NCBI GenBank assembly: GCA_910589415.1 | Contig: OU342631.1 | Span: 17,422,001-17,486,000, forward strand | DNA length: 64,000 nucleotides | Origin: Malachius bipustulatus | Lineage: Eukaryota > Arthropoda > Insecta > Coleoptera > Melyridae | Direction of reading: 5' to 3' | Part shown: piece by piece, positions 11,880 through 24,820 of the stretch | How positions within the stretch are numbered: the stretch's first letter is position 1 | Layout of the letters: each line of letters opens with the position of its first letter | Position numbers and translations under genes: made by a program | Notes under the pieces: model-generated | What the model saw: only the letters and a program-made list of their open reading frames with translations | What the model was told of the DNA's origin: nothing | Database searches by the model: none

Positions 11880-14800
11880 GTCAAATATAGAGCAGTATTA
11901 ATATCTAGAAAACAGCAGAAATCTGAGAATTTGTATCCATACTAGCAATTATTGACGATCGTATTTGATCAGAGATAATATGAACTAACATTATGTATTT
12001 TTTCAGGAACGCGTATCTAGACCATTCCATCAGGCAATTCTCGTTAAGAATATTTTCTGAAAAAACAATAAAATTCAATGAAAAATCACTGGCCCGAGTT
12101 CCTTGGAAATTAAAAATTTGCAACGGGATATAACTTTCACAAAAGATAATGACAAACCTGAAGGCAGTTCCTTAAAAATTAATAAAAATTGATGAAGAAT
12201 CCCCAAAACTTTCGAGGCAATTCGAGTTTACAAGATCATAATATTTATGACAAATTTCTCACCATTTTTTGCAACAAAATTTGAACTTTTAATGAAGGTG
12301 AGTAATTAACAAAATCGCTGATGTTCTCGCTTTGAAAAACAAGTAAATTAGTCCATATTCAAGATATCATTAATTAATTTTTTTTTATTATAACGAAGTT
12401 CTTATTATAATGAAATTCTTATCATGAAAGTAATATTCAAACGCAACGCCGACACAGTAAGTAATTAAAAGAAAAAATAAATTTGATTCCACTGAAGACA
12501 TTTCCGCTCTTATTTTCCTCCATATCTTAATTAGAAGACGTTAGTAAAAAAATTATATTTTTCTGAAGTGGATAATTCGAAAGGACGAGAGCACAGATTG
12601 AATTTCTAACCACTTAAGAAATTTTAAATCGAATATAACTCGATTATCGGCGTTGCCTGTGTCTTATTTCCCCGGTAAATGTAGATGCGAAAGATGAAAT
12701 TAAGTGAGACTTCGTAGCCCCTAAAACCTGGAAATAATTATTTGTATTTAATTCACTGCAGGTTTATCTGCTTCACTAGGAGATCTCTATTTAATTATCA
12801 TTCTCACATTCCATCAACCCTAACCGTATTTTTATCTTGCTCGTGGCTGACCCAGTTGGGTTAGTTAGATAATAAGAGTACTTAATTGTTTGCCGAGTTG
12901 CTATTTTCACAAATCTCTTGCAAAATTAAGAGGAAAAATAGTTAACCATTAGAGTTGATACGAAATGCGAAAAAGAGAAAGCTAGTCATTTTCAAGTTAA
13001 ATATCTTTGCATATAATAATATATTATTAAACTCTCGCTAGTTCCTTCAATAACCTAATCGTTCCTCCAAGTTTTCCAATCCTAAATGCTAATGACTAGA
13101 AGAAGTAGAATCTACAGAACCGATTACTCTGAGGGTTACTCTTTGGAATATAATAAAGACCGAGGAATTAATTACTTACTTTATTAAGACGAAAATTGTC
13201 ACCCAACAGGATTCATGTAAACGGGCAATGGGAAGCAAGTTATCCGTGACGCGTTCCGACGGTTCCCTAATGAAGTTTAATGCCTCGAGCCCCGAAGTCG
13301 CTATACATTTTATTTCCTCACCTAAGGAGGAAAATTCTGCTGCGGCCCCAAGTCGAATTAAACAGGAAATGCAATAAAGTCAGTCCCGGCCACGATTTGT
13401 AACTTAAAATGTTTCACTTTGCCTCTACTTTGTTTCACTTATAAATAATCCTTTTCTCATAAAATTTATGTTGACATGTCAGCGTTTCCCATTTATTCTA
13501 TCACCGGCCGCATCTTTGTTCATGACTTATTTAAAACTTCCAGAAGTGGTGAATTGTAAGAGTTTATTTATTGCTCTCAGGTTGCTTTTTTATTGGCGGA
13601 AAGATTACTTTGCGTCGTGTATATAAATAATGGAGCATTTAATTTTTATCAAGTTATAGGAATAAATAAATTTTTCCCCCAACGCTTTCCAAGTGTAAAA
13701 TTAACATAGAATATAAAGTTATAAAATTACCTGAAATTCGGTAGGTGGATGAGAAAACTCTTTTTACAAGTTCCAGGGCCCATCAGAATGTTAAAAGAAC
13801 TCTACCTCTGTAATCTAATTTTTAGACCAAATTAATTTAAAACTTTTCCAAACGAGCAATGAAAAACTGCCTCTTTCCACTTGTTGAAAACTTTAAAGAG
13901 AAACACATAATGAGTTATTCCTGAAAGTTATCTCTTTACTTTGAAAGTTTAATGTCGCATCTCGTAATGTTTCTTGTTTTCAAACGATTTCGATTCCAAT
14001 TTTCTAATTGTTTGGCTAATTAAGAAAATCTCCGCTCTTTATTCTTTCACATAAACCGTTTCAGATTTTTCTCGCTTAATTGCTTTGGTGTTTTATAAAG
14101 CTTACATTTTTCTTAGAGTTTTCGCAATAAGAAAAGAAAGGCCTTAAAAATATTTAACGCCGGGGTTTTCTTCTCGATTTTTATCCCCTACAACTTCTTT
14201 TTATATCTCTACTTGAAATTTCACAGGTTGAAGGAGAGTTTACGAGACAGACGGGAAAATAACGACAACTCTACGGTACGATCTTGAATATAACTGGAAG
14301 GAAATGATAAGATTTTCTTATAAAAATAGAATTATTTTCATTCCCAATCTTAAAAGAAATATGACGTAGAAAATAATATTTTTCCACTGCAAAATTTCGT
14401 AAAAAAGTTTTATTTTCTTATTTCTTTTCGTGGACTTGACGTTTTCCGATGGTATTTTATTGTTACTTTTAGACAGGATATTAATCCTCAAAAATAAAGA
14501 ATATAATGAATTGGTTAAAAAAAAAACATTCGGTGCAACTTTATGTCAGTCTTCATTTTTTAATATCATACATTGGGCAGGAATGAAGCGAAGGAGCTTT
14601 CTTTCTTTCCACTATACCTAGGTATAAGTACCAGATCAAAGATGCGCTCGCTATTATCAATTTTATCAATATATGTTTTCTTGAATAACTGGGCCCCCTT
14701 TTTTTAGGGTAAAAATGACAGAAATTAAATTTGTTGTTTGTATCACCAATGTTACGCGTGTTTTGGTACTTTACATATTCAAATTTTGATATCAGTATAA

Positions 14801-15195
14801 CTATTGAAATCAACATTGGTCGATAAAAAGGTGTTTTATTGTACGGCTGCAAAAAATCACAAAAAAATAGAAAATTGTAGAGGAAAATAAATGACTGTGA
14901 AAAAAGCATAGTGTTGTGGAGTGATTACTCTCGGTGTGGAGGTACAGTTTAGTGGTAAGCAAGATAGATTTACGACAAAAAAGTAATCAGATAGATTGGT
15001 GAACAAATTATCAATAGTATAAAACAACTATATGATAAGGAGAAGAGGCACGACCAAGAAGTATCAATAAGTATCCGACGTTGCCAAACGGTGCAAAAAG
15101 TCGGGATTTTTAAGCTAATCAGAGAAGATCCTGAAGTAAAATAAAATGTGTAGGAAGCAAATATGAAAAGGATATGTTTGCGATATAAATAATTG
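11880..15195. other. No recognisable gene
   Basis: AT-rich intronic DNA without convincing coding frames, element ends or RNA genes. The last few hundred bases may belong to the 5' end of the LINE that follows. Confidence 0.45.
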
Positions 15196-15810
15196 AAAAC
15201 ATGAAAAGCACTGATACGAAAATGGAATTATTGGGAAACGAGATAAAGGAGATGAAAATGAAAAAAGTTGAGCTAAAAGAGAAAATCGAAAGACAAGAAG
15301 AGAAAATATAGTTTCCTTTGAACGAGAAATATAAGAGAAATAAGAAAAATATAGTGGTGAGGGGAATAAAGGAAGATAATGATGAGAAAAAGGAAGTGAC
15401 AACTATGATCGACTCAATGAAAAATTGGAATAAATCCGGAGCATTGATATTGATTAAGCAATGAGAGTTGGAAGACCGAAATCTGGAGTGGGCAGGCCTA
15501 TACTATTGAAGCTTGCAACAGAAAACAGAAAGTTCGAGATAGGTACTGAGACAGGGTAATTAAAGGGTACAAATGTGTGAGTCGACGAGGGCTACCCACA
15601 AGATATAATAAAGGAAAGACAAAAGTTATACCCACAGCCCACAGCTGAAAGAGACTAGGTAAAGACGTTATAAAGCATTTATTAAGTACAATAAATCGAT
15701 CATAGGAGAAGAAAAGAGAGAAATCGGAGAGTTCAAAGAAGGAGTGAGAAGCAGAGAACAGTACTGAAGAGAAAAAAAGAAAAATATAGGAGAGGTCACC
15801 AGAAGTCAAT
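15196..15810 (+). pseudogene. LINE ORF1-like coiled-coil protein, broken
   Basis: Broken reading in shifting frames gives a Lys/Glu-rich heptad stretch (ELKEKIERQEEKI), then NIVVRGIKED, the type of block that starts the RNA-binding part of LINE ORF1 proteins. Later pieces such as AFIKYNK and EEKREIGEFKEGV follow. Several stops interrupt it. ORF1 proteins bind the element's own RNA. Exact borders are uncertain. Confidence 0.5.
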
Positions 15811-16510
15811 AAGTTGTATGAACAGTTGAAGACAATAAAACGGTCTTAAAAAAAAGGTAACGCGTAGTGGGAAGGGGGTCAACAAGGGGAAGCGAAGAAG
15901 AAAAGGAACCCAATATCGAACAAGGAAAAATGAGGAAATACATGAGCAACAAGAACGAAAAACGGGAGAAGCATAATATAAGTCATAGATAAGGCCAAAA
16001 ACAGAGAAGACCGCGAGTAAGAGGCAGAACTAAAAAGCGTGAGATATGAAAGGGTGCCACTTGGAATGTTAGACGCCTAGCTGGAAAAGATTGCGAGCTA
16101 GTACAGGAATTTGAGAGAGAAAGACTAGATTAAGAACAACAGAAACAAAAAAGAAAGGAAGGAAAGAAATGGAAGTGGACGGCGAACCTGTAATGATATA
16201 ACAGCGGAGTTGAAGACAGTAGCAAAGCAAAAGAAGCTGCTGGCCTCATCATTAATGGGAAACACAAACATCTTATTAACAAATGGTGTGGAATATCAGA
16301 AACATTCTCGGAATTGAACTGAAACTGGGAGAAATGACAACATTAATAATTGTAGCTTATGGTCTGAAAGAAAATGAAAGAGCAGAAGTAAAAGACAGAT
16401 TCTTGGAGGAACTTAATGAAACTTTTGAGAATCGCAGAGATAGGCGAATAATAAAGCATAATAAAGATAACAGAAGCCAAGGAACGGACGATATACATAC
16501 ATATGTATAT

Positions 16511-17487
16511 ACTAATGACACTTAATACCTCGCATTTTTCGCCGATTCGAAAACTGCAGGGCCGTACTAACTTTTTTTGATATCTTTCGGCTTTGTCGAA
16601 AAGTTCACCCTGTATGCATTTTATTCAAAGTTTGGTGCCATTTTCTAAAAATACGTGAAAAATGCTACAATTGTGGTAAAAAAATACTTGGCATCATTAA
16701 ACTGAATCGAGAAGAAAATTCAGTTTTTTAGTTTTTTATTCTGAATTTCAGTCCATGTGTTGTCCATAATTGAAGAAAAATCAAATGTGGTTTTTTAAAA
16801 CTTGCGTATTTTGTAGTTATTTTAAATAAATTTACTTTATCTACAGATTTAGCCAAGATTGGGGACCCTTCTACAGATTGTTTCGAGCTAAGAATAAGTT
16901 TTAACAGCAAAATAAATAACACATTTAACACATTACCACATAGACAAATAAGTATCCACATAAACGAAACAGGAAGAAAAATATCAACACAAATGTTGGG
17001 AAGAAAAACTACAATTCAGTGCAGGTAATGGTCAAGGAGACCACCATCAAACTCAACACATTTCCTTGACCTTGAAATTAATCTAAAAACCATTTAAAAA
17101 TTTTTTTTAGCTCGAAACAATCTGTAGAAGGGTCCCCAATCTTGGCTAAATCTGTAGATAAAGTAAATTTATTTGAAATAACTACAAAATACGCAAGTTT
17201 TAAAAAACCACATTTGATTTTTCTTCAATTATGGACAACACATGGATTGAAATTCAGAATAAAAAACTAAAAAACTGAATTTTCTTCTCGATTCAGTTTG
17301 ATGATGCCAAGTATTTTTCTACCATAATTGTAGCATTTTTCACGTAGTTTTAGAAAATGGCACCAAACTTTGAATAAAATGCATACAGGGTGAACTTTTC
17401 GACAAAGCCGAAAGATATCAAAAAAAGTTAGTACGGCCCTGCAGTTTTCGAATCGGCGAAAAATTCGAGGTATTAAGTGTCATTAGT
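16511..17487. mobile_element. Inverted-repeat element IR2
   Basis: Arms 16511-16890 and 17108-17487 are nearly identical in inverse orientation, with a 217-bp unique centre. TA-CAGGGTG (17394-17402) and its inverse (16606-16614) occur inside the arms rather than at the ends. So the structure looks like a 780-bp core flanked by two opposed copies of a shorter CAGGGTG-ended unit. The right copy is complete at 17396-17579; the left one is cut at 16511. No transposase was seen. Confidence 0.75.
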
Positions 17488-17579
17488 AGAGCATATCTAC
17501 CAAATTTCGTTAAATTCGATTAATTCGTTCAAAAGATATCGCTCATCAAAGATTTCGGCAAATTGCACAAATCACCCTG
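17396..17579. repeat. Short unit with CAGGGTG...CACCCTG ends
   Basis: A 184-bp unit beginning CAGGGTG and ending CACCCTG. Its first 92 bp are also present, inverted, at 16511-16612. It may be a small non-autonomous element of the same terminus group as IR1 and IR5. Confidence 0.5.
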
Positions 17580-17654
17580 CATAATCGAAACGAAGGAAAA
17601 TTTCAAAACCAGATCCTGAATCGCCTTGAAAAACTACACCTACCCTTAAGCTAT

Positions 17655-18322
17655 GGCAGTCAGGTCGTGGGACACTCTGTATGCACGGATAGTCAGGCCG
17701 CCGCGAAAGCGCTGAGCACACACGGAACAAGCTCCCCACTGGTCCAGGAGTGTGCCGAGGCGCTGAACAGACTGGCGGACAGAAAATCAGTGCATCTCGT
17801 ATGGATTTCTGCACACTCAGGTGTACCAGGCAACGAGCTAGCAGACCACTACGCGAAGCTTGGGACCAGGGAAACCTTTTGTGGACCAGAGCCTGTACTG
17901 GGTCTGACCAAAAATCTTCTCAAATAATCTATAAAAGAATGGACTCGCAAGGGCTTAGAGAACCACTGGGAAACAGCACCAGGCTGCAGACAGGCCAGGC
18001 TGTTTCTGGCCGGTCCGATCGGAAACAGATGGATCAGCATGTCCAGAATGAACCGGAAAGAACTCAGACTACTAGTCGGGGCTCTCACCGGTCACAGCAG
18101 TCTGAACAGACACCTACAAGTTATAGGGATCACTCGGGACCCGGTCTGCCCTAAATGCGGAATGGATGACGAAGACTCCTACCATTATATAGGCGCATGC
18201 GAAGTATATAGCAGCCTCAGGCTCAACATATTTGGATCTGAGGAGCTACAAGAGGAAGAAATGAAACTCCTCTCATACAACAACCTTCTGGCCTTTATTA
18301 AAAGGTCGGGGAGGTTCGAGTA
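17655..18322 (+). pseudogene. LINE RNase H and zinc knuckle, broken
   Basis: The first frame (to about 17926) carries RNase H blocks: VCTDSQAAAKAL, then WISAHSGVPGNELADHYAK. A stop and frameshift near 17926-17930 move the reading to the frame that ends at 18322. That frame holds MNRKELRLLVGALTGH, then the knuckle C-X2-C-X8-H-X4-C starting CPKCGMDDED (about 18150). This is the end of an I/R1-type LINE ORF2. The RT is missing, lost by 5' truncation. The 3' UTR (18323-18399) leads to a TAC repeat. Confidence 0.75.
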
Positions 18323-18396
18323 GGAGTTTCACCATGGTTCAGGTACGGCGAAAAGGGCCCTCGGTGGCCTAGTCGCTTGGGGTGCACCACCCCAAC

Positions 18397-18418
18397 CCAC
18401 TATACTACTACTACTACT
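18397..18418 (+). repeat. (TAC)n LINE tail
   Basis: Tandem TAC/ACT units at the 3' end of the family C LINE, directly before its right-hand target duplication. Confidence 0.7.
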
Positions 18419-19146
18419 AGGCGAATAATAATTATTGGAGACTTAAATTGAAGAGTCGGAAAGAGGGATGAAGAAAGCAGCGATGTCATAGGAATGCAAG
18501 GAGAGAACGAATAAGAAAGCACAACGGAGTAAGATTGATAAACTTCTTCATGTTGAACAGGGTGATAATTACAAATACATATTTTCAACATAAATTGAGA
18601 AGGGAAGTAAAGAGCAGAAACGAGAAGTCGATTATTGATTGTATTCTTGTGAAACGAGAAAACAGAAAAGAGGTTAAAGATGCGAGAGTAAGGAGAGGTG
18701 CAGAGATATAGATATAGTGATCATAATAATTTTATTAGAAGATTCATGAGAAAGAACATTGTATCATAAATGCGGCAACAAAAGCGTGTGGCTGCACCAT
18801 GAAGAGAAGAAACCAAAAGAAGACAAAATGGTGGACTGCCGAAATACAGAAAGAAACAAAATTTAAGAAACAAATGTGGGTAAAAAAAAATGAAAATAAA
18901 TAAAAAAAAGCTGGGAAGAATTTGGAATGAAAATGGAGACAGTAAGACAGTGAAGGAAATGAAAAACTGTTGTCTAGAGCGCTAATAACGATAAGAAAAA
19001 GAAAGTCAAATACCACGAGACATAGATTAGAGATAAGAATGGAAACGTTCAAACAAGGGAAACGAGATCATGAACAGGTGGGGAGAATATTTTGAAGAGA
19101 TGTTAAACGTGAAAAACGAAATCATAACAGGAAATGACGAAGAATA

Positions 19147-22100
19147 GGTTAATACTGGCAGTAGGTTAATACTAGTCGGAGGTCGGAGGATTTACGCCAC
19201 AACTTGAAAAATAATCGAGGTAAGTGTGAATTTTTCAAGAAACTGATTGGCTGGGCTTTCCCGATTTTCTCCCAAAGTAACCTCCCGATCCGAGGGAGTT
19301 CATTTACATATGCAATCCGAGGTGGTGGAATAATTCTAGACACTTAGTCTAGATATATGTGGTCATATTACGGTGAACTGATTTATTCGAAGAAGTCTTA
19401 GAACACATTAATGAACGTTACCTGCTAGGATTCTGAGAGATCTGCTGTGATTCAATGTTTTTCATAAAATTCAAAATGGACTTAGATGTGCACTTCGGAT
19501 CTGGGATCTGGTTGCCATTTTGAATTTATACTACGAAGTGAGCCGCCCTATCGCTATAGATAGGTAGATAGATAGCTGCCCTATAAAATATGTTGAAAAG
19601 ACATTATTGTCGTATTGGAGGAAATTTGGGAACCAACGAAAGTTTTATTCAGGTCTTTGTAGTCTCGTGTAATTTTTACACCATTTGAAAGCACAGACAT
19701 AAAACTCTCCGAACTGCAGGGATACGGTGAGATCTAGTTTAACTACTTTAGATGTTATAGTCATAAGTATATAATGCTTCTACTGGGTAAATCACAGGAA
19801 TAATAGGTTGATTCAATTTATTAATATATAACAAAATATAGGGTGGATTTTAATTATCTATTAGGTAAGCATTTATGTTTTAATAAAATTGTCCCGTGCG
19901 TTTTAATTAAATTCAACCTGCTTGTTAATAAAGCTCCCTTATTGCTTTTCGGTAAATACGTATAAACATCAAGTTTGAGTTGAAATTTATTTATATTTAA
20001 CCTTTCAGATATAAAGCGGGAAATAAAGTTTCATAATATAAACTTCCCTAATAATATGCAAAGTGTCCTGATCGTATATGTCTGTTATTTACCTAACTGA
20101 AAAATCTCTATCTGAGTACACAGAAGGAATCCCGTAAAAGCGTCGAAATAACATTTACCTTTCCCCGTTGCGGATAACGAGCTTTCCAGCGGGGTAAGTT
20201 GGTAGGCAAAAACAGGAGGCGTTCACTGGAGATAAGAACTTTGAAATTCATAATATGTGAATTGGCTTGGCGCCTAGCTGGTTGCATATTTCATTCGGGA
20301 TAATTCCGGCCTGTTTGACAGATATCTCGATATTTGTTTGCTGAAAATATGCCTCCACAAACGTACCGTCATTCCCTTGCGACGGCGTAGGTTTCACCTC
20401 CAATTTGAATTTTAAATCCGTTCCGAAAGTCCGCCGCAGACTGGGAAATATTGAAAAAGGATCCCGAGCGCTGTTTACACTTGTTTTCTCATAGTTTCGA
20501 CTCTGCCTCGGCGGTTTCCTTTTGCCTGGTAAATATTTAAATCATTATATCGATTCTCTAAAAGACAACCGCACTTCTCTTTTGAAAAGCGAGGCCACTG
20601 AATCGACATTAAAATTCTGGAATCTCCGGCGTTCCTTAGAACTTCTTTTGTCCCTATCTATGTTATATATTCATATACACATTATACTGGGTTGCTTGAT
20701 CTAAAATTCGAAAAACACTGAAAGTAATATAATAACTCCTAATCTTTAAAAAATGATCAGTTTTTTTCAGTCTCGGAAAACAAAATTACACAAAAAAGTT
20801 AAGTGAAAAGGAATTCATTCAGTTTTCGCCAGAGAATTGCATTAGTAGCGTCAGTAAAATTAGGCCACCTTACCCTTGCATAGCGAAATTAGGAACGGAT
20901 TGTACCTTCAGGGAAAAAGATCGCAAGACCACGGTTCACAATAGCGTTGTCTTCTTACAGACGAGTGATAATAATCGTACCTACCTGTTACTTTATTCTC
21001 CCATCGTCATGTCACTTTGAAAATAAAATAAAATATCGTCTCAATTAATTTCACTGGATCATGTTTCCCGAGGTTGAAGTCTCTCGCCATAAAAAGGAAG
21101 TTTTTCTTAAAGATTTTAGGTCTCCTTAGTTTCGAATTTTTTTCGACTTTTTTTTATTTAATTATTTCGACTTTTTTAAGGAGGCTTTCCTTGTTATCTT
21201 TGTTCCCTCTTACATTTATAATGAACCTAAAAGACAAGTCCTGGCTAGACTCTCCTAAATTGTATCTTTTTAAAACTTGTAGAGACGATTTCAAGAATGA
21301 TTGTTTGCTACTACTAGAAACCAAATAAAAATTTCTCTACTACACAGAAACAAGAGTTTTCTTTTGCGAAGTTTGTAAAGAATTATTTTAAACTAGGAAA
21401 GAGAGTAGGTACATATTAATATACTGGCTTCTGACAGTTGCCTCTTTCTTCACCTAATATCAGAGAAGTACCTACTACTTAATTGAAAACTGCACTATTC
21501 GGAATCTGTTGCTTCATAATAGTTATTATGCAACATATTTCGAATCGAATTACCCTGGCACAACAGCTTAAGCTGCATAATTTGACTATTCATGAAGTAC
21601 TTCTCCGAAATTACCAACTCTCTACGTTCTCAATTTTGCAGATCAGCAGAAAGAGACAAATTTGTAAAATTTATCGTAAAAATCATCCCTTAACGTTTGG
21701 GCCAATAATTCCTTAGAGGAAAGTATGAAAAATTCGTTTCGCTTTCCCGTGTTCTGTTTCTACTAAAATATTTACTCAGATTGCTATTTAATATTGTTTT
21801 GTTGACTTAAAATTGGGTTGTATTTACCTTTACGCAGAGTTCCGCAGGAATGGTAAATATTTCTTTAATTGAGCAAACCGTTCCCGGGTGACTTACTCCT
21901 CAACAGTCGGAAAGATTTATATTAATTTCATCGATTAACCCGTTTAGATAGAAAAAGTGATTATAAATATTTATTAGGTACACTCTCAACAATTAATCAA
22001 TAATAATATCTCTTTAGTCATAAATCTCGTAGCGAGTTAGAGATGTTTGCACATCTCCCTAGTTCCATCCTATACACCCCGAACTTTGACAAGTCTGCGG

Positions 22101-23509
22101 CTTCTTATTTATTCATGCATTTCAGATTTATACAAGTCTTTGTCGGGTTTTCAAAGCTTGTATCTACATGAATCACATTCAGGTACCGAATAACCAAACA
22201 ACCCTAAATAATATGAAAGCCGTAACATATTCTCTAAACTATTTTCGGAACGCCAGAATTAACATCTCCGCGAAAATAGGGTGGGTGTATGGAGAAGAGT
22301 AAAACGTTGACGAGTGCCTAAAATATTTGTGCGCTTCCATGAAAACAAGCTAAGACATTAATTAGCCTTTAGGACGGAGCTTACTCCAGTTTTATACTGT
22401 GGGAATTTCCACTTTGTGTAAAATTAAAATAGTCCTCTGCGCTATCTTGGCGTCATGATGATGGTATCGTCCTTATTTTGGTGCGTAATTTAGAGAAATA
22501 AATTAAGGATAACATCAGCCCTTACAGGACTCCAACAGACCTTACAAGTTACACATAACATAATAGGCTGTGTTGTGAAGTTGTCAGATTGGAATTAAAA
22601 GCGCTAAATTTGGGGTATAAGATGTTGAAATTTATTTTAAATCCCACTTACAACACTCTGTATCTTTCAGTTGTATATTAGGAATATATAAGAATGATTT
22701 GAAATGGACAGGAGAACCCTTCACATTTTCTAAAATATGCTGACCAAAATATCATTCAACTTAATCTTAAATAACTTTCAGCTTCATTGGCTTTGTCCGT
22801 TTCTATATTTCAGGACTTTATTGAAATCGATCGAGTTCCTGCAATTTACCCTTCAGCTTAGTGGTCGAAACTTTATTCACAATTCATGGATTATTAGTTC
22901 CCTTAATGTAGCATAGGACTTTTATTTTATTAATATTATTTCTTACGATTTCGTCAAATAGGTAGTATATGCTTATGTTTATCACTTTGTTTGTCCGGAT
23001 TATTAAAATTGACTCTACTTTTTCGTAAAGTTAAAGTGCTTTGAACGAATCGCCAAACAATGCCAACCAAGTGGATTTTCCATCTTTCATTTTAAGTCAA
23101 GTTTGAAATTGAGAAGTGACGCTTGAAAAATGAAACTCGGAAGAAGAATTCTGAAATTATTGCGAGCTCAAAGGAGGATATTTTTAGAATGTTTATAATC
23201 TCAAGAGATTTTAAAGTAGAAATAATAAATATGTTTGCATTTTTAGTAAGGAAGTCACAACATTAAAAAGTTCGAACTACATGAAAGCTGACGGCTGAAG
23301 GCCGTCACCTGTGAGAATTATTAGACCTGTGAGAATTATGACATTTTAATGATCTGACAGAAAACCTGAGTTCTCGCCAATATGAAAGATAAAATCTAAG
23401 AAATGAAAATCTGAAACTTATTTCAGTTGGGATTTTTTGATATCACTTTTATGAACATAAAAAAATTCAGATAAAATAATGTTTGAGAAGCTGTACAAAG
23501 TACCTAAAA
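19147..23509. other. No recognisable gene
   Basis: AT-rich intronic DNA. A short gata-rich run lies at about 19558-19574. Frames such as 20522-20704, 21074-21328 and 21483-21716 have no recognisable domains or splice logic. Confidence 0.45.
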
Positions 23510-24231
23510 CAAAGTCGGTTAGATTGGAGATAAGCTGCAAAATTTGATGATTAATAAGAATCTGAAATTTTTTAAGGATATTTTCTGTCGTTATGAAATA
23601 ACTTGAAAAACTGAAATATGAAGATTTATTATTTAGCGATATCTTTTATTAAATAATTTTTTGCAGGCTTGCATAAGTCGTCAAGAGCGCCAACTTTTGT
23701 TTTTCTTTTGCCCGCTATATTGTTTTTTATGTCGTTCGGTATAACAAAAATCATGGAAACCAAAAGTAATTATGTAGGTAGTAAAAAATGCATTAAAAAC
23801 CTTACAAAATGTTTTCACCCAATAAGAGGACTTTTTTGTTATTTGGTAGGTATAAAACAAATTTCTAAAAAAGAAGAAAACATTTTTTGAAATTTATTAT
23901 GATTATTATTAATTTTTGGTTTCCATGATCTTTCTTACCGAACGACAAAAAAAAAATTAGAAAACTAAAAGTTGGCTATACGGAAATTCTGAGATTTAGT
24001 CGGCTTTGAAAATTTTTGGGATGTGTAATAGCTTTTGATGACTTATGTAAACCTGAAATTATTTATTAATTTTCATTATTCAATAATTAAAAAAATATGA
24101 AGACAATAAGAAATTTAAATTTTTAGTTTTTTCAGGAATTTCAGTAACGATTGAAAATTTACAATTTTTTTTTCAGATTCGTATGAAGCTTAAAATTATG
24201 AAACTTTCCTCTAATAATTAAACCGACTCTG
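23510..24231. mobile_element. Inverted-repeat element IR3 (CARAGTCGG ends)
   Basis: Starts CAAAGTCGGTTAGA and ends with the inverse AACCGACTCTG followed by TA. The arms match imperfectly along their whole length. The inner part is a better match: ttcggtat...catggaaacc (about 23736-23766) against ggtttccatg...taccgaac (about 23918-23943). Half copies of the same family lie at about 36354-36500 and 55985-56369. No transposase was seen. It contains only chance frames. Confidence 0.65.
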
Positions 24232-24359
24232 TATCTCTTATCATTTCCCAAGATCCCCATGTACTGCCACTGTTACACTGGACCCCTTGTAGTTATAGGG
24301 GGCCCAATATCTTTGAATGCCATAAATGTTTGTTGTTTTAAATAAGATGCTCTCTGTGT

Positions 24360-24389
24360 ATTATTATTATTATTATATTATTATTACTA
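24360..24389. repeat. (ATT)n microsatellite
   Basis: About ten ATT units with one interruption. Confidence 0.8.
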
Positions 24390-24429
24390 TTTTCTTATTG
24401 CGTGAGAAAATTCAATGAGAATTGTTGTG

Positions 24430-24820
24430 ACAGTTGAAGTTTGTAATGAGTAGCTTATGAGTTATAAACAAATCTCATTTTCATTTTCCATTTTCAAAGT
24501 CATCATTTTCAATTTTCATTGTGCAGCTCTCATTGAAAATGGCCCAGTTTACAAGTCCCTAAGGACTTTTCATATACCATTCGATGACGTGAAAACATGT
24601 TTTTCGATATTTTTTGCCGCTTTCAATGAAGACAGTTCTGGAAATAAAAAATTGCTATTTTCACAAGAATTTTCATTGGTTTACAACTCATTAATTGTTC
24701 ATAACAAACTTCAACTGTAAAAAACATTCTTATTGAATTTTGTTAGACAATAATATAAAAATTCCATTTAAACGTAGTTTATGACGTACAGTAATATTGG
24801 ATCATCCTGTAAAGTTGAAA
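24430..24820. repeat. Degenerate inverted-repeat element fragment
   Basis: Contains a partial palindrome: gacagttgaagtttg with tgagttataaac on the left, and tacaactcatta with caaacttcaactgt on the right. It resembles the inner arms of IR8 (51740-51830). The right side ends near catcctgta. It is an old relative of the CAGGGTG group. Confidence 0.5.

Larger units (their letters stand above)
16454..18417 (+). mobile_element. LINE (family C) insertion with nested inverted-repeat element
   Basis: Bounded by the 13-bp duplication taggcgaataata (16441-16453 and 18418-18430). The 3' part (about 17584-18417) is the end of an RNase H-bearing LINE, finishing in a (TAC)n tail at 18400-18417. The element IR2 sits inside it near its 5' end. 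The order of events read from this is: family B LINE, then family C LINE, then IR2. Confidence 0.75.
16048..18724 (+). pseudogene. LINE APE-type endonuclease, broken and split
   Basis: The first part reads GATWNVRRLAGKD near 16053, then a stretch open from 16283 (LKLGEMTTLIIVAYG, DRFLEELNETFENRRD). After the insertion ends at 18417 it resumes with the catalytic block GDLN (18437-18448), later SIIDCILVKREN, and the SDH triad (18716-18724). These are marks of the endonuclease that nicks target DNA for LINE integration. The insertion falls directly before the GDLN strand, and stops and frameshifts occur throughout. Confidence 0.65.
15196..19146 (+). mobile_element. Decayed LINE (family B) with ORF1 and endonuclease, split by an insertion
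   Basis: Pieces in order on the + strand: a coiled-coil ORF1-like part (15196-15810), the first part of an APE-type endonuclease (16048-16440), the rest of the endonuclease (18431-18724) and a linker (about 18840-19146). All have many stops and frameshifts. A 1,964-bp insertion (16454-18417) with a 13-bp duplication, taggcgaataata, splits the endonuclease. The RT domain is absent after 19146. The style resembles RTE/CR1-type elements, but the clade is not certain. Confidence 0.65.
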
